Made by a program: the position numbers and the translations under genes. The notes beneath the pieces were generated by a model. That model saw nothing but the letters and a program-made list of their open reading frames with translations, had not been told where the DNA came from and searched no databases. Below, piece by piece: positions 62,201 to 64,000 of a DNA stretch of 64,000 nucleotides; the first letter of the stretch is position 1, and each line of letters begins with the position of its first letter. Origin of the DNA: Spirochaetota bacterium. Its GTDB lineage: Bacteria; Spirochaetota; UBA4802; UBA5550. The stretch spans positions 38,538 to 102,537 of the forward strand of contig QKCL01000022.1 of assembly GCA_003246895.1 (NCBI GenBank), given 5' to 3'.

Positions 62201-62658
62201 CGGAATTTATCGGGAATCTAAATGATCCGTATATGGGTGTACTTTTGGGGATAGAGGGAGAAATAACCGGTACTCTTCTTCTTGTTCTCAGGGAGGAGAT
62301 AGGGTTTGATCTCATCAATATGCTATATGGAGAAACAGGTTCGAATACAAATGAATTGAGTGAAGATGGTGTGTCGGCACTTAAGGAGTTGACTAATATT
62401 CTTGGTTCATCAATTATTAATGTCTATGCAGAAAAGGCAAATCTTATTGTTAAGCCTAATGTTCCAATTTTTGTACATGACTATCTTCAGTCAGTAATGG
62501 ATTCAATTCTTGTTATGCAGAATATGGCACATGAATACGCTATTGTTATGGAAACAGCTTTTTATTTTGAGGATGATCAGGTGATGGGCAATCTCATGAT
62601 ACTCCCTGAAGCTGAATCTCTGAAAGTTCTTGTGGATAGAATGAGGACAAATGGCTGA
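59203..62658 (+). CDS. cheA: CheA histidine kinase with C-terminal CheC/CheX-like phosphatase domain
   Basis: 1151 residues, far longer than typical CheA (650-700). P1 with AAHSLKSSAAFVG (phosphorylated His48), a P2-like region at about 170-275, P3 dimerisation from about 361, P4 kinase with NAVDHGIE, SDDGRGLD, GRGVGMNVVKETV, and P5 CheW-like to about 755. An acidic linker of about 190 residues follows. A further domain at about 950-1145 looks like CheC: MGAATAAESLSRILNKRIDL, then SALKELTNILGSSIIN, where the Ser/Glu/Asn triad of the second phosphatase helix is intact. The equivalent first helix lacks the Glu. cheB overlaps the end by 8 nt. Confidence 0.93.
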   Translation: MSFSLGEYQDIFLEEADELLQDLNKNLLELEQHPDNSEIINNIFRAAHSLKSSAAFVGLNDLSDLAHKMENLLQGIRDKTNLITPDVVDIIFKCFDAINDIIEDVASGHPPSTELDGLIEDINRVNEESRADLNTAVAKEAEENSAKKKSGSTKADSKVSFSSAESSAIKESLSEGKKCFLVSVRIDSSAQMKWVKGQLISVNLEKGGTVVKITPTIEDMCGDESIDSFNAVYITSFNIADIFRFCDIDQVEEVVVREIKSVVKNGKQLLKMGQPTINQEENTVKPEVKTVSEALDMKKVDQLKADSSYSDDHAYNENIEEHDESDIHDEHEEVEYAPVSFDRRRKEQAVDNDRRRGPVSKTVKVSVDKLDLLLNNVGELVIANSGFFRLYEEVKKYSQNKNIIGEFKNRMEQMSRIAKDLQTGIMKTRMVPIGQVFSRFNRLVRDLAKEHNKNVELVIKGEETELDKKVIDVIGEPLLHLIRNAVDHGIEPVEDRSKSGKSEKATVILNAYQGGNQIFVEISDDGRGLDVQAIKAKVLEKGLSTPEILANMEDQDIYNFIFNPGFSTAKTITDISGRGVGMNVVKETVTELNGNVIIETERGMGTRFVLSFPLTLAIIPAIMVKVRKEVYAIPLSDVIETIKISYEDIATIEGHEVINLRGEILSLLRLNEFVGLKTALRREEKIPVIVVGYGNRKIGLIVDFLEGKMEIVIKSLEQNYTNVEGLAGASILGDGSICLILDIQTMINRVIAIQEKLSQEERERIIHIRNTEFEEVEPEDRSVSAKGAKTDMGFDFSSEDEYTEAESIHSEELNHISDVILFDEEEIPEKSRTVSPEKFSETEVPGVTDTSGMNLDEEEDALEKETGHEAEAVSISEMSERLPSGTTMMFDDFTSAPETMKTGETGHESDTLDDVDKKVKEALKGFKDELKSNVSSVVSSGSSDDHMNAELDITKSELNEFNLISNMGAATAAESLSRILNKRIDLSIPEVKITPVEKIPEFIGNLNDPYMGVLLGIEGEITGTLLLVLREEIGFDLINMLYGETGSNTNELSEDGVSALKELTNILGSSIINVYAEKANLIVKPNVPIFVHDYLQSVMDSILVMQNMAHEYAIVMETAFYFEDDQVMGNLMILPEAESLKVLVDRMRTNG

Positions 62659-63694
62659 TAAAATTAAGGTACTGGTCGTAGATGATTCATCTCTTGTTAG
62701 AAAGATCATTTCTGACATTCTTGAAAAGGATGATGATATTACAGTTATTGGTACTGCTAACAACGGGAAGACTGCAATTTACAAAAATGATGAGCTGAAT
62801 CCTGATGTTATTACTCTTGATATAGAAATGCCCATACTGGATGGCCTTGCAACACTTAAGCATATAATGGGGAATAATCCTAAACCTGTTATTATGATGA
62901 GTGTGCTTACACAGCATGGAGCGGATGCAACATTTAAGGCCCTTGATTTGGGGGCTTTTGATTTCGTCCCGAAGCCTTCAACTGTTCTTTCTATGACAGT
63001 GGAGGATATTGGTGACTTACTTATAAGCAAAGTGAAATCTGCTGCAAAATCTAAAATTGTATCACAAAGTGCCTTGAATATTGAGACCAGAATCAGTCAG
63101 ATCCGGAAGAAGGAGATTGTCAATAGAACAGACAGGCTTGTAGCCATTGGGACTTCTACCGGAGGACCTTCAGCGCTTATTAATGTTTTTAAGGGATTTC
63201 CGAAAAATTTTCCTGCCCCGGTACTGGTTGTACAGCATATGCCGGAAGGGTTTACAACTGCATTCGCCAAAAGATTGAATGATAATTCTAATCTGGAAGT
63301 GAAAGAGGCTGATGATGGAGATGAAGTTCTGCCTGGTCATGGATACCTGGCACCCGGGCATTCTCATATGGAGATAACCGGAAAAAATGGAGGGTTCAGG
63401 GTCCGTGTGTTTCAGGCAGAAAAAGTATCAGGTCATATGCCTTCAATTGACGTTCTTTTTAATTCAATGGCTAAAAATGTCGGCAACAGAACAATAGGGG
63501 TTATAATGACCGGTATGGGTAGAGATGGTGCTACGGGGTTGATGAACATCAAGAAATCCGGCGGTTTTACAATGGCGCAGAACGAAGAAACTTCTGTTGT
63601 ATATGGAATGAACAGGGTAGCGGTTCAGGAAGGGGCAACTGATGAGATTCTTCCTCTTGGGGATATTTCATCGAGGATTATTGATAAGATTTAA
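62651..63694 (+). CDS. cheB: CheB receptor methylesterase
   Basis: 347 residues. Receiver domain (VLVVDDSSLVRK, VITLDIEMPILDG with normal phospho-Asp, KPS) then methylesterase domain with AIGTSTGGPSAL (Ser), VQHMPEGF (His) and MTGMGRDGA (Asp) triad. Overlaps cheA by 8 nt. Removes methyl groups from receptors, the counterpart of CheR at the window start. Confidence 0.97.
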   Translation: MADKIKVLVVDDSSLVRKIISDILEKDDDITVIGTANNGKTAIYKNDELNPDVITLDIEMPILDGLATLKHIMGNNPKPVIMMSVLTQHGADATFKALDLGAFDFVPKPSTVLSMTVEDIGDLLISKVKSAAKSKIVSQSALNIETRISQIRKKEIVNRTDRLVAIGTSTGGPSALINVFKGFPKNFPAPVLVVQHMPEGFTTAFAKRLNDNSNLEVKEADDGDEVLPGHGYLAPGHSHMEITGKNGGFRVRVFQAEKVSGHMPSIDVLFNSMAKNVGNRTIGVIMTGMGRDGATGLMNIKKSGGFTMAQNEETSVVYGMNRVAVQEGATDEILPLGDISSRIIDKI

Positions 63695-63766
63695 TTAATT
63701 TTATTGATTAATATTCTGTGATGCTTATTATTGATTTAAAAAAAAAAGTTTATTTATTATAAAATA

Positions 63767-63795
63767 TTGACATAAACGTGTTTGAAAATTATCTT
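63767..63795 (+). promoter_or_regulatory. Promoter of cheY
   Basis: TTGACA (63767-63772), 17-nt spacer, TATCTT (63790-63795), 27 nt before ATG. It allows CheY to be made separately from the cheW-cheA-cheB operon. Confidence 0.6.
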
Positions 63796-63821
63796 TAAAT
63801 AAAATTCAATGGAGTTTTGAA

Positions 63822-64000
63822 ATGGCGAGAGTCTTGATTGTTGATGATGCAAAATTTATGAGAACCCTTGTGAAGGATGCGCTGGTTCCTGCGGGTCATG
63901 AGATTGTTGGTGAAGCCGAGAATGGAAATGAAGCGGTGGAATTGTACAAGAAGCTGAAACCGGATCTGGTAACTATGGATATTACAATGCGGGAAAAGGA
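63822..64000 (+). CDS. cheY: CheY response regulator (3' partial)
   Basis: 59 codons visible before the window edge. MARVLIVDDAKFMRTLVKDA and KPDLVTMDITM are the CheY signature, with acidic pair and phospho-Asp intact. GGAG lies 7 nt upstream of ATG 63822. The end lies outside the window. Confidence 0.92.
   Translation, partial: MARVLIVDDAKFMRTLVKDALVPAGHEIVGEAENGNEAVELYKKLKPDLVTMDITMREK

Overview
The window is an AT-rich chromosomal segment of a diderm, flagellated, chemotactic bacterium. Signs are flgM, two blocks of chemotaxis genes, several lipoproteins and signal-peptide proteins, and two predicted outer-membrane beta-barrels ending in Phe. The mix fits Spirochaetota or a nearby phylum: RemA-type DUF370, RNase Y with YmdB, Hfq, a 30-residue bS22/COX24-type protein, class III adenylate cyclases beside FecR proteins, and ZapA after an acidic coiled-coil protein. 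This is inference from gene content; there is no rRNA to settle it. No insertion sequence, phage, CRISPR array or transferred island is visible. The window reads as core chromosome.

Layout. 1-2053: end of cheR, cheD and yicC. 2072-6084: a tightly overlapping run remA-gmk-rpoZ-miaA-hfq, then a membrane protein, the tiny bS22-like gene and an unknown membrane protein. 6201-10644: cheW, then minus-strand genes for a degenerate Fe-ADH-fold protein, FlgM, a TolB-like/beta-barrel protein and ArgJ. 10802-15474: STAS protein, NlpC/P60 lipoprotein, DsbC-like protein, CoaD, RNase Y, YmdB. 15750-20512: membrane acyltransferase, Hsp33, LOG protein, FecR lipoprotein, TPR protein. 20743-30137: a six-gene co-directional run with two membrane adenylate/guanylate cyclase-type genes and a 1000-residue FecR/FN3/PEGA/propeller protein. 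30278-37577: dnaE, panC, a radical SAM protein, an FmdB zinc ribbon, and an unknown minus-strand gene. 37587-49816: two large genes of unknown or composite type on the minus strand, pcm, rsgA, an MlaF-type ATPase, a PfkB kinase, nrnA-glyQ, a HATPase-HDOD fusion, an atypical receiver with its tail-anchored neighbour, and hisF. 49969-56965: polyprenyl synthase, DUF1847, tRNA-Val(GAC), thrS-infC-rpmI-rplT and a beta-barrel protein. 57219-64000: zapB-like and zapA, then cheW-cheA-cheB-cheY.

How the parts fit. Chemotaxis genes lie at both edges: receptor methylation (CheR) and deamidation (CheD) at the start, the CheW/CheA/CheB/CheY core at the end, and a further cheW inside. CheA carries an extra C-terminal CheC/CheX-like domain, so kinase and CheY-P phosphatase functions may sit in one polypeptide. 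FlgM has a good sigma-28-like promoter. The cyclase/FecR block looks like an envelope-sensing cyclic-nucleotide locus.

Recurrent signals. A housekeeping promoter pattern (TTGACA, about 17 nt, then an AT-rich -10) is seen at many starts. For two signal-peptide genes the predicted transcript begins at, or within 5 nt of, the start codon. Several starts are non-ATG, including an ATA start for miaA. Seven convergent gene pairs meet tail to tail with 16 nt or less between stops, or overlap. No gene-free stretch exceeds 300 nt. The largest gaps (15475-15749 and 19386-19660, about 275 nt each) hold nothing I can name.
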